DNA of 64,000 bases from Schistosoma mansoni (lineage: Eukaryota > Platyhelminthes > Trematoda > Strigeidida > Schistosomatidae), in assembly GCF_000237925.1 (NCBI RefSeq), contig NW_017386029.1:248001-312000 (forward strand). The letters run 5' to 3'. The notes under the pieces are model-generated. The model saw only the letters and a list, made by a program, of their open reading frames with translations, did no database searches and had not been told where the DNA came from. Each line of letters begins with the position of its first letter. The first letter of the stretch is position 1. A program made the translations under genes and the position numbers. Of the stretch, positions 36,528-49,279 are shown piece by piece.

Positions 36528-39500
36528 ACCCCGCCTGTAGCTCATCTAGAGTTACACTCTGTCCCACGCCCGAGTAAAGGAGAGTTGCGCATTGGGTCAT
36601 CAACACCATTCGGTAGAAAAAAATCTTACTGAAAAACACCAACCAGATTAAACAAATTAAACCATTTAAACTCTGCCCTAAAAGTTGAAAGAAGAATTAT
36701 GACGCCTCATGATGAAAGCCGATATTCTTCAGAAATTATGAGGCCGATGCCGCTTCTAACAACCACAGCAACAATTTCTATAGATACATGGAACGTACGG
36801 ACGATGTGGGAGACCGGGAAGACCAGTCAAATAGCAATGGAAATGAGGAGATACAACATGGCAGTACTCGGAATCAGAGAAACCCATTGGACACAAGCTG
36901 GACAACAAAGGCTACGTACGGGAGAGAAGCTGCTGTAATACGGTCACGATGAGGAAAATGCTTCGCACACTCGGAGTGTTGCTCTGATGATGTCAAAGGA
37001 AGCACGTATTACACTTATACGATTGGGAATCTCACGGGTCCAGGATCATCACAGCATCCTTAAAAAAAACAAAGAATTGAATCACGATGAATGTTATCCA
37101 GTGTTATGCACCCACCAATGATAGCAACGACGACAATAAAGATCAGTTTTATGAGAAACCGCAATCAATTATAGCGAAGTGTCCACGAAAAGACCTGATC
37201 ATCCTGATGACAGACCTTAAAGGCCAAAGTCGGAATGGACAACACCGGATATGAAGATACCATGAAACGACATGGACTGACGGGGAGAAAGGAACGAGAA
37301 TGGGGAGTAATTCGCAAATTTATGTGCATTCAACAAATTGGTTATAGGCGGCACAATATTCCCACACAAACACATACACCAAAGCTACATGGGTCTCACC
37401 GGACCACAATACACGGAATCAGACCGATTATATTTGTACCAATACAAAATTCAGAAGGTCAATGGAAGACGTGAGAACCAGAAGAAGACTTGACAGAGCT
37501 TCATATCACCATCTACCTGGTTGTGGTCAAGATGAAACTGAACCTAAAGAAACATTGGACAGCTAGGGAAACACAAATACAAAAGTTCAATACAGCATTC
37601 CTAAGAGACACTAACAAACTCAACCAATTCAAAATAACTCTCAACAACAGGTTCTAAGCCCCACAAAATCTCAAAGAAGAAATTAAGATGGAGGACAACT
37701 GGAAAAGGATCAAAGAAACACTAACTTCAACATGTCAGGAGGTGTTGGGCCGCAAGAGGCATCATCATAAAAAGTGGATCCTTATCAAAACTCTTGACAG
37801 GATTCAAGAAAGGGAGAACAAGAAGACAGCAATTAACATCAGTCGAACAACAGCAACGAAAGTCAAGGCACAAGCTGAATACGCAGAAGCAAACAAGCAA
37901 GTGAAGAGAAGCATTATAGTCGACAAGTAGAACTATGTGGGAAACCTGGCAACGATAGTGGAAAATGCTGCAAGGGGAGGAAATATGAGACAGCTATATG
38001 ATACAACAAAGAAACTAGCAGCCAAATATAGTAAACTAGAGAGACCGATCAAGGACAAAGAAGGCAAGAACATCACCGAGATTTAAAAGCAAAGAAACAG
38101 ATCGGTAGAATACTTTGAGGAACTCTTGAATATGCCAGCTCCACTGAATCTACTAGACATCGAAGCAACACACACAGACCTTCCCACAGCTATCACTCGA
38201 CCAACGATGAAAGAAATCAGGATGGCCATCAGACAAATCAGGAGTGGGAAAGCAGTAGGACCTGACAATATACCAGCCGAAGCACTAAAGTTGGACCCAG
38301 AAGTAATTGCAAACATGCCTCACATTCTATTCTGGGAGATTTGGGGGGAAGAACAAGTCTCACCGACAGACTGGAGAAAAGGATAGCTTATCAAGATATC
38401 AAAGAAAGGAGATCTGAGCAAATGTGAAAACTACAGAGGAATATCACTAACACCTACCCGGTAGAAATTTCAACAAAGTGATGCTGAATTGGATGAAAGA
38501 TTCAGTAGACTTCCAGCTTCGAGATCAACAGACCAGATTCCGTAACGATCGGTCGTGCACAGACCAAATTGCGACACTACCGATCACCGTTAAAAAATCA
38601 GTTGAGTGGAACCCATCACTATACATCCTTGATTATAAGAAATCATTTAACAATGTGGATAGAACATTTTGGAAACTTCTTGCACACTATGGAGTGATTA
38701 GCTGAGAAGAACGTCAACATCATCCGAAATTCACACAACCGACTACAATCCAAAGTGGTGCTTGGAGGACAGCTGACAGATGCATTCCAGGTAACGGTCG
38801 CAGTCAGATAAGGCTGTTTACTCTTTTTTCTGGTGATTGTCCGGATTATGAAAACCTCGACATCTGAGAGGAAACATGGAATACAATGGACAGCTCAGAA
38901 TCAATTAGAAGATCAGAACTTCGCAGGTGACCTGGCTCTTCTATCACATACACATCAATAAATGCAGGTGAAGACAATTAGTGTAGCAGCAGTAGGCCCC
39001 AACATACATAAAGGAAAAAGAGAGATCCCCAATACCAATACAGAGAACACCAACACAACCACACTTGATGGAGAAACTCTGGAAGATAAAGAATCTTTCA
39101 CGTACCTGGTCACCATCATCATCGATGAACAAAGAGGGCTTGATGCAGACGTAAAGATAGAGATTGGAAAAGCAAGTGCAGCATTCCTACAATTGAAGGA
39201 CATATGAAACTCAAGACAACTGTCAACAAGTATCGAAGTCACAATCTTCAGTAAGAACGTCAAGACAGTCTTACTGTATGGAGCTGAAACTTCGAGAACT
39301 ACTACAATTATCATCAAAAATGTACAAATATTTATGAACAGTTGTCTACACAAGTTACTCAATGTCCATTAACCGGATACCATCAGCAACGGCTTACTGT
39401 GGAAGAGAACAAACCAACTTCCAGCTGAGGAGAAAATCAGGAAGATGTTGGAAGTGGATAGGACATACATTATGGAATTCACCAAACTGAATCACGATGC

Positions 39501-39693
39501 TAACCCTAACTTGGAATCGTAGAGGGAAACGTAAAAAAAGACCAAAGATCACACTGCGTCGGGAATCTGAAGGAGACATCGAAAAGATGAATAGCAACTG
39601 GAAAGGATTTTCCAGGATAGGGTTGGATGGGGAGTGCTGGTGGGCGGTCCATGCTCCTCCACGAAGGGCAACATGTGTATGGAAGCAAGTAAT
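36528..39693 (+). mobile_element. full-length but decayed RTE LINE, copy B2
   Basis: It starts at an RTE 5' terminus (ACCCCGCCTGTAGC) and ends in a GGAAGCAAGTAAT tail, bracketed by a 13-bp duplication with one mismatch, TAACAAACGAGCA at 36,515-36,527 and TAACAAATGAGCA at 39,694-39,706. The first ~80 codons from 36,699 match copy A ([22 protein letters not shown]), and later pieces include [17 protein letters not shown]. Many stops and frameshifts break the polyprotein. It is a diverged subfamily shared with copy B1. Confidence 0.85.
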
Positions 39694-39706
39694 TAACAAA
39701 TGAGCA

Positions 39707-40718
39707 CAGGAAATAAGTGAGTTCACTGACTAGTTTATGTATTTCGCTAGCAATCGTGACTGTAGACGAAAAATTCACAATTTTAGCAAGAGCACTCAAT
39801 ATCTAGATACATGAAAGCACAAAGTGGTTACGGAAGCTGGTTGCTCACTGATTAGTGGAGAGTTGCGTAGTGTTGGTATCATAGCTGAAATTAAACACGG
39901 ACTTTCCAGATGGTAAGACCAGCTTACCCACAATGTGGCGTAGAAAGTTGGGAATATGAATAGATATTTGATTATTGAACTTCATTAAATGTAGAGACAA
40001 GAGACAATAATTATTTTCTATTCAAGCCTTACAACTAACTGGAAACAAGAACTTGAGACTTATAAACTATATACCCCCACTAACATGCAAGTATTCTGTA
40101 CTACAATGTGCACTACATTACTAAAAGGTTGCAAATAATAACCTGTGAAAGTGAAAGACAACCATGCCACTGATAGGACTGATGTCAATCATGTGAGATG
40201 TATTGTCAAGATTTTTTGGATTATTATTTCTATTATCAGGGGTAATCTCCAACTATTAACACTTCGAATCAATATGAATGCCTTACTAAGAATATCTTAG
40301 TTTGATAAAGCCTTTGACATTAAAAACATCAACTATATCTTGTGAACGAATACACCTATAACTACATCGACCAATAAAGGGGTACATTTGTGCAGAGTTA
40401 AATAGGCAATGATTCTCCAGATTGGAAATAAAATCTTGCATTTATATCATAAAATGCATTTCATTTCCGACAAATGTGAGATCATTATTGGATTGCTTAG
40501 GTACTTACTTGACTTAGATCTATTGGACTGATAACACAAATCTTATTATAATAATCAAGAACACTCAAATGATACTATAAACTCAACTTAGTAGACATAC
40601 TGTGATGATACATGCTAACTTAGTTAATTAACTCGCGGAATTATTCACCTTAATTTTCATATGATCGGGGGTAGCTAATTTAGTACATCATAAGCGTTGG
40701 TCACTTTATTAATCTCAG
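39707..40718. other. AT-rich spacer, no gene seen
   Basis: A short FDKAFDI-like translation near 40,302 recalls an RT motif but stands alone. Confidence 0.4.
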
Positions 40719-40863
40719 TCATTATCTCATCACTTGGTCAACGTGCATTAGGTGACAGCTTGAAAATCACTCCACTGATTAATGGATTGTTTAAACATTC
40801 GAAAAAATTAGGTATGTCTACTGAGTTAATGGCTGCATTCCACGATTCCATGTACAAGTATAG
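40719..40863 (+). CDS. possible orphan exon
   Basis: A 145-bp open stretch sits between an acceptor-like TTAATCTCAG and a donor-like AG|GTACAT, and encodes a balanced, non-repetitive sequence (LGQRALGDSLKITPL, KKLGMSTELMAAFHD). It looks more protein-like than the surrounding chance frames. I recognise no family and found no partner exons; the convergent TDP-43 gene ends only 129 bp downstream. It may be a chance frame. Confidence 0.25.
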
Positions 40864-40991
40864 GTACATATTTTTGACCAAACATCTAAAAAACTGATGT
40901 TCTCACACAAACTAAGTAACGTAATGCGATGGGAAGAACTATAATCACTAAAAAGAGATTACTTCAATAAAAATGGGTAAACATACCAGCC

Positions 40992-42204
40992 CTACATATT
41001 AATTCTGTTTGCATATGAGTTGTATTGCCGCTGATATGAAGGGAAATTGTTTCCGAGTGGTGAATGAGACGCCATATTATAACCGTGCATGGAATTATAC
41101 ATACCAGGGTTGAAATCACGTGTACCATGGACATTCATTGCTGGGTTGTATTGCCAGGCTAAAAAGCAAAGAAGATGGATTTACTATAAAAACAGAGTAC
41201 CCCAAGGGTTGTGCGAATTTCCAAAATGCGAATTAGGATACATAGGACCATTCCGATTTTGCTGAGGGTGTAATTTGGGAACTGCAGAGCCAATTGATAC
41301 ACAAACACCTTCTATAACTTGATCTTTCCCCAGTAGTTCCGCTGCAACTTCAGGATCTTCGAATGATACGAAGGCGAATGAACGAAACGGCTTGGGAATG
41401 AATACATCGAGTACCTATCAGCAAATAAACAATGAACATGCAACTTACTGCACCAAATTGTGAAAAGTAATCTCTTAGCACAGTGGCTGTAATGGACTCA
41501 GTAATTCCACCCACATGTACTTTTCGGCTCACTTCTTGACGATCTCCTTCCAACTACGGATTTTGTAAGAACTTTATCCTTACCTTGGAGATGGGTATCC
41601 TTACGTCACACAAGCGTCCATCTATACTATGTCGTTCAGACAGACACATAATTTGTGATTCCATATCGTTATACCGAATGAAGCCGTACCCTTTGCTCAA
41701 ATTGGAATCGGGATGTCTCTTAACCTGAGCAAAATGATAAACACAACAACAAATACCTGAACTGTTACGAGGTCACCGTAACGTGAAAAATATTCCTTCA
41801 GTGTGGATTCATCAGTTTTCCAGGCCAGGTTTAAAACAATTAGGTCTGTGCACTTCTTCTCCTCTAGCTTTTTAAACTTCGAACTGTAGATGTCTTTTTC
41901 TTCTATACCTTTTCGCTTATTATCTATATATGATTACGGAATACCTTACAAAGATAAACGTACCTCTAGGGAATGCACACTGATAAACGTGCACCCATCC
42001 ATCTGATGGAGCAAAGAGTTTTCCATCATTAAGCCTTACACCCCTGAGGCAACCTGACTCAGGGGCTAAATATTTGAGACCAGTTGACTTTGGAAACACG
42101 GACTGCAATGTGGCGAGAAGTACTGTGCCATCATCTTCAATTGGGACCTCAATAGGACTTTCATTGTCATCTTCGCAAACTCTAATAAATTTTACTCCTG
42201 CCAT
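40992..42204 (-). CDS. TARDBP: TDP-43 (TAR DNA-binding protein) homologue, six exons
   Basis: A nuclear RNA-binding protein that controls splicing and RNA stability. Exons on the minus strand: 42,204-41,964, 41,923-41,757, 41,724-41,584, 41,553-41,449, 41,414-41,201 and 41,158-40,992. All five introns are GT-AG, only 30-42 bp, and phases agree; the product is 344 residues. Exon 1 is the N-terminal oligomerisation domain (EDDGTVLLATLQS, CLRGVRL). Next come an NLS-like DNKRKG, RRM1 (RNP2 LIVLNL at 108-113, RNP1 KGYGFIRY at 147-154) and RRM2 (VHVGGI at 195-200, then VFIPKPF and RSFAFVSF at 229-236). The C-terminal tail is about 80 residues, rich in Asn, Tyr and Met and poor in Gly, against roughly 140 Gly-rich residues in human TDP-43; I see no counterpart of the hydrophobic helix there. 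The start is the ATG of MAGVKFIRVCEDD. Confidence 0.93.
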
Positions 42205-42360
42205 TGTGATACTATAGCATTAAGTTGCTGACAGGTTTCCGTCTGGATCGGAGGTAAGTTATGTGTGGGAACCTGAAGGTAATAATAGAAGAAAAAAGAC
42301 ATAGACTATAACTTATGAATGAACCAGAAATAAAACACCAAGTCTTGGACTGTGACGCGA

Positions 42361-42541
42361 AATTCATTCATCCGACTGGCTAAATAGTGTTTTGGCATTG
42401 AAGCTGATGTCAGTTCGTGATGAAAACCCTAAATGTAATTCCTAACCCTAACCATCAACTGTAATTCAGAACCCTTATTCTTTACACAAGTTTACAACCC
42501 TCATTTATCCCTGATGGATAGGTGGACAATCCCAGGGTCAC
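42361..42541 (+). repeat. dispersed repeat, mate of 391-571
   Basis: It aligns with the reverse complement of 391-571 over its length at roughly 75-80% by eye, and includes CCTAACCCTAACC. It starts about 150 bp upstream of the TDP-43 start codon, so it may overlap that gene's promoter. Confidence 0.6.
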
Positions 42542-42559
42542 TTCGGCAACGCTCAAAGG

Positions 42560-43090
42560 TGGTTCACAAATTATAGTCTCACCGAGAAGACTATGTACAA
42601 CATAGAGGGGAAGTCAGTGGCCATAGTTTGGTCTCACAAAGATCTTTGAGTGACAGTGAGCCATGATTTTAAGGCGTCAGCCCACTGCCGCGAGGTCGCA
42701 GCTACGGGGTTTGGAACCCTATGGGCTTTAAGGCGGACGTTTACCAAGTTAGTTACTGATACGTTCACTACAGTATACACAACGTTCGTGAGATCCAAAC
42801 TTGAAAACTGTGTTCAGGCTGCAAGTCCCTGTCAACAGGTTGACTCAGGTATCCCGGAAAAGTACAGAGGGCAACTACCGTACAGTTCCACAAATCTGAG
42901 GTTTATCATACAAAGAGCGGCTTGAAAAGCTAGTCCTCTTTACTCTGCCTATCGCATATTAACAGGTGATCTGACTTTGATATATATGATACTAAGCAAT
43001 GGTTTTGGACCTGATATATCTTTTCCTTTTCTTCCTACCAGATCAGGATATCTCAGAGGACATATCAGACAAATAGAAAAGCCAAGAATG
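42560..43090 (+). mobile_element. decayed CR1-like LINE remnant
   Basis: The 42,650-42,925 frame reads VSHDFKASAHCREVA, LWALRRTFTKL, VYTTFVRSKLENCVQA, the order seen after the RT domain of CR1-like LINEs (DLGV..., RRAF..., YVRPHLEY...). The upstream RT and the 3' end are not recognisable. Confidence 0.65.
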
Positions 43091-43869
43091 AAAAAGTACC
43101 CATGCCATACATGTTTTCGCAGTTGCTGAGATAAGCACAGCAAACCTATTTCGCAAATATTTTTTGTTAGTATTTGCATTTATTTTGTCAATTTTCACAA
43201 TCTGTACATTTCTTACATAATGGTCGGCCACACAGTGAGTCATCAATCTTTAGAACCTGTTACACGAAGTGGTGTCTACCCCTTTAATTAACTCACTCAA
43301 GAAAAGGTTAGACACTCCCAGAAGCTTACTAGAAAAAAACTAACACAGGCCGTAGGATTTCTGTCCTTCCTATAGTAAAGATTATTCAGATTGATTTGTG
43401 TATACACAAATCTGATAAGTGATCCGATAACTCGTTAGGCACATAAATTACGTTTAAAACTAACAACATGAGTAACCAACAACAATTACCAGCACTCAAA
43501 CTTTGGCTGAAGGTAGTCTGTCAGATGAAACTAGAAACCGAAATCAATAATGTTGCGATTGCCTTACAACGCAAACAAAACACAAGAGCCGCTGTCTACA
43601 TTCAAGGCTCAATGCCAATAGCTTACGCCCCGTAACCATAGATTTTGACCCGTGTACGTAATTTCATGCTCATAAGCTTTCCTTGTCACGACGTTCCTAC
43701 TTTTATTATCCTCAATCTCACTGACCTGACGATGGATGTCCTACAAAATACAAACTGGTCTCAAAAAATTGGTTAAAAAGTACTCAACATGGCAGTGCTT
43801 TTCAGTCATTTAGCGTAAAATTAACAGCATGGGATTGTGATCACGAACTGATCAATATTACATCACCAT
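43091..43869. other. spacer, no gene seen
   Basis: No recognised coding region or repeat. Confidence 0.4.
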
Positions 43870-44010
43870 TTGAAGCCTGCAAAAACTGTACGCTTTTTGT
43901 CCCAGCATCGGATCCCTCAGCAGTGTACATACTCGATTCCGCTTGAGGGACCCGAACCGAGGACGTTCGGTATCTCGCGAACGCTAAGTCTGGAGAGCAC
44001 TGAGCCTCCA
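43870..44010 (-). mobile_element. decayed tRNA-headed SINE, third subfamily
   Basis: The minus strand has GGCTCAGTGCTC (A-box-like) and GGTTCGGGTCCC (B-box-like), then CACTGCTGAGGG and GGGAC where the hammerhead would be. The GAAAC element and the cleavage triplet are lost. Confidence 0.55.
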
Positions 44011-44089
44011 TCTTATGGTGCTATTGTCTAACTTCAACCAGCCCACCATAGTGAGCGACTAACTTCCACTGTTTTTGGTGAGTATCTAC

Positions 44090-44260
44090 CTCACACTTGA
44101 CACGAGACAGAAGGTCCTGGGTTCAAGTTCCTTGTGCGGGATCGTGAATGCGCGCTGCTGGGAATCGTCGTACTGGGATGAAACAGCGGTAAAGTGTTTC
44201 CACGTTTCCAATGGCGGTCCGATGGTGAACGGTTCAAGATTTCAATAAAAACGTAGAGTG
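44090..44260 (+). mobile_element. decayed tRNA-headed SINE, third subfamily
   Basis: CCTGGGTTCAAGTTCC (B-box-like) is followed by GGGATCGTGAATGCGCGCTGCTG, GGGATGAAACAGCGGTAAAGTG and a degraded 3' body. It is related to the hammerhead SINEs, but the module is decayed. It lies opposite in orientation to the copy 80 bp to its left. Confidence 0.55.
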
Positions 44261-44384
44261 AACCATAAAATCACATTGCTTATCTGAGGGTATAAAGTGT
44301 TTAACTAGATACTTGAACAGCTTCTTTTTAATAGTCTTTCCCAAACTCTTGACACTTGCCTTCGTTAATAATTAAAGGGAGTAA

Positions 44385-45540
44385 CGTTGTTCGTCACGCC
44401 TCGTACATGTTTTGGCTACGCGAGTTATTATAACATGTTTAGTGGCGAAACGCCCTATAAACAAAGGTTTTACATGCATTTGTATGGTGTTTGTATGAAC
44501 CAATGTCTTTTTTTATACTTAAGATTGTTTGATTTTGAATCCCAAGTACAAAACATTCGTTCGGGCTCATCTAATACTTCTTTAACAAATTGCGTTGGTT
44601 CTGGGATTACTAGTTCGTACTATAGTTCAAATTCCACTACTTCACTACGTCGTCGCAGTCCGATACGTATTTAAGGTTATTCAGATAACAGTTCATTAAG
44701 TCGTGGAACAGTTCACGAAGATGAGCACAAGTTTGGTAAATGCTTGTCCTGTGGTAAGTTTCACACATCTGATTCATGTGTATTTCGTAATTCTAAATGC
44801 TTCAAACGTAAAACTGGACACATTCAGTCAGTTTCTAATATCATGGTTCATTTCGCTGAAACTAGTACTAAAATTTGTGATCCTACTAAGTTGGATGTTT
44901 CTAATGATCATTTATCTTTTTTGCAAGTCAAAACCACATGATGGCATGCCTCGCATTACGTGTCAGTGTGTAGTCCCAAATATTAACATATAATAATCGT
45001 AGTGTGAGATATAAGAATATAATGCGAATCGGGAACGTCGAATTGGTTGTAACATTGTGACGTAAGGACCCAACACTATTTCGTGAGGGAGGATGGTGTT
45101 GGAATGTCTATGATGCGAGTTCTAGATATCAGAGGTTTCACTACACAACCGACATGATGATTGTATGCAATTCCGGGAATGGGGTGAGTCTGTTCCAGTT
45201 TCGGTTGTTAATTCTAATACTAATGAGTATATTCTGGATTGTACAGAGCCTACATCTATTACACAGTTGGACAGACACGTGATGAACATAAAGAGAAGGG
45301 GTACGATTGATCGCAGAAATTCGGATTCTCATTTAAGCTGTGGCGGGCGTGGCGTTTGAATGGATCAATCACTCTTTTTTACTGATGACTGTTTGACTTT
45401 GAACTCCAAATACAGTACGTTCGTCCATGCTCATCTGATACTTCTTGATTTAATTGCGTTGTTTCTGGGATTATTAGTTTATTCTATAATTCAAATACTC
45501 TTAAATATCTATTATTATTAATCACAATTTGATATCAATA
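44385..45540 (+). mobile_element. broken Gypsy-like LTR element fragment (gag region)
   Basis: A fossil with many breaks. Around 44.74-44.85 kb it reads CLSCGKFHTSDSC and KTGHIQSV, a nucleocapsid zinc-knuckle pattern typical of Gypsy gag. A block of about 115 bp at 44,523-44,640 recurs at 45,384-45,495 in the same orientation and, reversed, near 52,261-52,345. It runs into the left end of LTR element copy 2. Confidence 0.6.
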
Positions 45541-45546
45541 TTTACA

Positions 45547-48500
45547 ATACCACAATCTACTTCTTTACACACGCTCACGAAAGTTAATAGACGGAAACAC
45601 TAAGTTATCCGTTTGCGTAACTCCTTTTTCTGGTTGCAGATTATCCCCAGTTACAATTAAGCAAGCCATAGACTCCCTATATCAATCATTACTCTACAAA
45701 TACTCCGGGATACATCAACCGCAACCGAAATTGCCTTGTGTAACCAGCAATCTTACACATCACATCTCGACTACAGGACCACCTGTAAGTGTAGCACGAC
45801 GACTGGCTCCCGAAAAACTTAGGTTGGCTAAAAATGAATTCGACCACATGATAGACTTAGGGATAATTCGACCATCAAATAGTCCATGGTCATATCCTTT
45901 GCACATGGTCCTTAAAAAGGACAGCAATGATTGGCGTCCAAGTGGTGATTATCGGCGTCTGAATGCTAATACCATTTCCGATCGTTACCCGTTGCCTCAC
46001 ATTCACGATTTGACAGCTACCTTGGAAGGTACAACTGTCTTTTAGGAAATCGACTTGGTTAAGGCTTACAACCAAATACCGATAGCAACTGACGACATTC
46101 CTAAAACCGCCATTATAACTCCTTTCGAACTCTACGAATTTCTACGAATGCCTTTCGGTCTCTACGAATGCCTTTTGGTTTAAGAAATGCGGCTAAAATC
46201 TTCCAAAGGTTTATAGACGACGTCTTCCGAGGTCTCAACTTCGTACATGCGTATGTTGATGACTGTCTAATAGCAAGTCCGGACAGAGAATCACATCTCA
46301 AGCATCTGGACATTGCTATCGATCGACTCCAAAGGCATGGCATTACTGTAAACATTCAGAAATGCCAAATCGGAACCAACTCCTTAGACTTCTTAGGACA
46401 CACTATTGATGCCCGAGGCATCCGACCACTTAGAAGCAAAGTGGCGGCCATTCTAGATTACCCAGAACCGACCACGATCAAGCAGTTGTGAACTTTCAAC
46501 GGCCTTGTAAGTTTCTACAGACGGTTCATACCCAAATGCGCATCCCTTATGAAACCGTTGACCGACCAGCTTCGTGGAAATGCAAAATCAATTAGTTTAG
46601 ACGACACAGCCCGTAAAGCATTCTCCACAGTTAAGGAACACATCGCTCAGGAAACCCTGCTTGCTCATCAGGACACTCAAGCGCCCATTAGTATCGCCGT
46701 AGACGCATCCGACTCAGCAATCGGAAGAGTCTTACAACAATGGGTTAAAAACTCATGGCAACCTTTAATATTTTTCTCGAGACGGTTGCTAGACGCGGAA
46801 TCTAGGTACAGCACGTTCGGTAGGGAACTCTTAGCTTTGTATTGTGCTGTACGGCATTTCCAACATTCCATCGAAGGAAGAGAATTCACGCTTTTTACCG
46901 ATCACAAACCTCTTACCTTCTCTTTATTTTCATCTTCAGACAAGTACTCACCGCGAGAGTCTCGACAACTCGACTACATTTCACAGTTTACTTCAGACAT
47001 ACAACACATTTCCGGAGCTAACAATGTAGTCGCAGACGCCTTGTCTCGAATAAGTTCCTTGAACAGTTTCCAAGGAATCGATCTTCTTAAACTCGCTCAG
47101 CTTCAAAAAGAAGACATTGATCTTCAGCATGAGTTATCCTCGACAACTCTTAAACTAAGTATTAAGCAGATGGGAACAGGTAAGGAAACCTTACTGTGTG
47201 ACACATCTACAGGTAGGGATCGTCCAATAGTACCAAAACATTATCGACGCAACGTCTTCAATACGTTGCACAATCTTTCTCATCCAGGTGCTCGTGCAAC
47301 AGTCAAACTTATAGCTGAACGCTTTTGTTGGCCTGGCATGAATAAAGACGTGAGGGAGTGGGCACGCTCCCGTGTAAGCTGTCAGAAATCTAACGTCATA
47401 AGACACAACAAATGTCCCTTAGGCTTTTTCAAGACCCCTGACGCTCGTTTCGACAACGTCCATCTAGATTTGGTAGGACCCTTACCCGACTCAAATGGAT
47501 ACTCATATTTCTTAACATGCGTAGACCGTTTTACTCGCTGGCCAGAAGCAGTACCGATTAAGGACATTACTGCTGAAACTGTGGCTCGCGCTTTCGCCGA
47601 ACGATGGGTAGCAAATTTCGGCTGCCCTTCCACAATCACTACAGACCGCGGACGCCAGTTCGAATCTGGACTTTTCCGTTGTCTGACCTCACTATTAGGA
47701 ATCACTCGCTTCCGAGCGACCGCCTACCACCCACAAGCAAACGGGTTGGTAGAACGTTTTCATCGACAACTTAAAGCTTCATTATCAGCTACAAACGTTT
47801 CACAGTGGACAGACGCTCTTCCACTCGTCTTGCTAGGTATCCGCAATGCAGTGAAAGCTGACATTGGATACACTGCATCTCAGCTGGTTTACGGGACGAC
47901 ACTCCGACTCCCAGGAGAATTCGTAGATCCTTCGGCTTATTCATTGAACATGGATCTAGGCTCTTACGCGAGTAGTCTTACAAACGCAATGCGTCCAGTT
48001 AAACCTGCTCACACTCGACCTCAATCAACTGATGTTTTCGTTCAACCTGACTTACGACTAGTACACACGTTTTCGTTCGTCGAGACTCACATCGACGACA
48101 CTTTGAATCAGCATACGAAGGACCCTTCAAAGTTCTTCAATGTGAACCCAAGTACTATGTAGTCGATAAGAACGGCACGAACGATAGCATCAGTATCGAT
48201 TGCCTCAAAGCAGCGTACTTAGAAGGAAACCCTATCTACGTCTATTTTCCTTCGGTACAATCGAACGATACGGCTCCTACACTTGTAGTACCCCATACAA
48301 TAGCCGACACACACCTTGACACTTCGTCAACATCGGAAAATAAACCTAAAACAACGCGTTCTGGAAGACGAGTAAGATTTCCAGAACATCTTAATGACTA
48401 TTGCGCGAAGGACACAAACTTAATCTCGAATTCCCTTTTCATTATTTATTATAAAAAATAATTTTTTTAATATGCTCATTTCCTTATTTATTTAAAAAAA

Positions 48501-49279
48501 ACAAAAAAAAACAAAAACAAAACATTTTTATTTTTTTGAGCGTATTTATATTTCTTTATATATAAAAAAACCCAAAAACAAAAAAAGAACCAATATTTTT
48601 TCCGATCGCTTTTACGCTGTCGCACGTGTGTTAGTTTTTTTCCAGCTCATCTTGTGTCCTTACGCAAGTACGTGCATTTTCGACATGCACTCACTCGTTC
48701 TATTTTTTCTCTTTTCCAGGACGGCTGGAAAAGAACGACGAGGTTTCAAAAGGAACCAAAATTTTCATTGTACTTTATTTCTTTATTGCTATGTTGTACA
48801 TTTTGGTCCCTTAGTGTAAGGAAAGACGACCAGACGCTGCTAAACGAAGCAAGCTATCAGAAGAGTGTTTACCAACGACAAACTCGTTGGGTTTAAACTT
48901 CTGGCTGGTCACGTCTTAGGGGCATCACTACCTCACTAGGGGGGGAGTGATCTGTAGTTGTAAATAATTCCCCAAAATCAATAGCTCATTAAGTGTTCGA
49001 CATTGGATGCTGACCATGTTGTTTAAGTGGACTTGTTTAGCTGAAGGCTTTCGGTCATGCATCCGTACCAGATCACGTTTCAACTCGGCGTGGGACACAG
49101 CTCCTACGTTCACTAGCTAGCTAAGACCAAACTTTTCTCGATATATTGATAACGTATCAAATATATCTTTCCTGTCTCTTCTCGTCTGACTTCTGATTTC
49201 CATTGGGCGGAAAGAGCTTCGCACATAGAAGGTGCTACTGGTCGCTAGTTGTCAAGCAAGAATACCAGTCGTATCTTCA
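45547..49279 (+). mobile_element. Gypsy/CsRN1-type LTR element, copy 2, 5'-truncated and mosaic
   Basis: A fossil related to copy 1, lacking the 5' LTR, gag and the start of the protease. It holds the end of the protease region, reverse transcriptase, RNase H, integrase, the purine tract and a 3' LTR. It carries a few breaks. Identity to copy 1 is patchy: near-identical at about 45.6-45.78 kb, about 88-90% at 45.79-46.16 kb, near-identical at 46.17-49.08 kb, and only about 75% in the rest of the LTR. Confidence 0.88.
48953..49279 (+). repeat. 3' LTR of LTR element copy 2
   Basis: It begins TGTAG and ends TCTTCA. The first ~125 bp match the copy 1 LTR almost exactly; the remainder resembles a different LTR subtype, closer to the solo LTR at 50.7 kb in length and end sequence. 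Confidence 0.88.

Noticed and set aside
40261-40330. RT motif (FDKAFDI) near 40.3 kb
   Set aside because: It stands alone without neighbouring RT motifs; likely chance.
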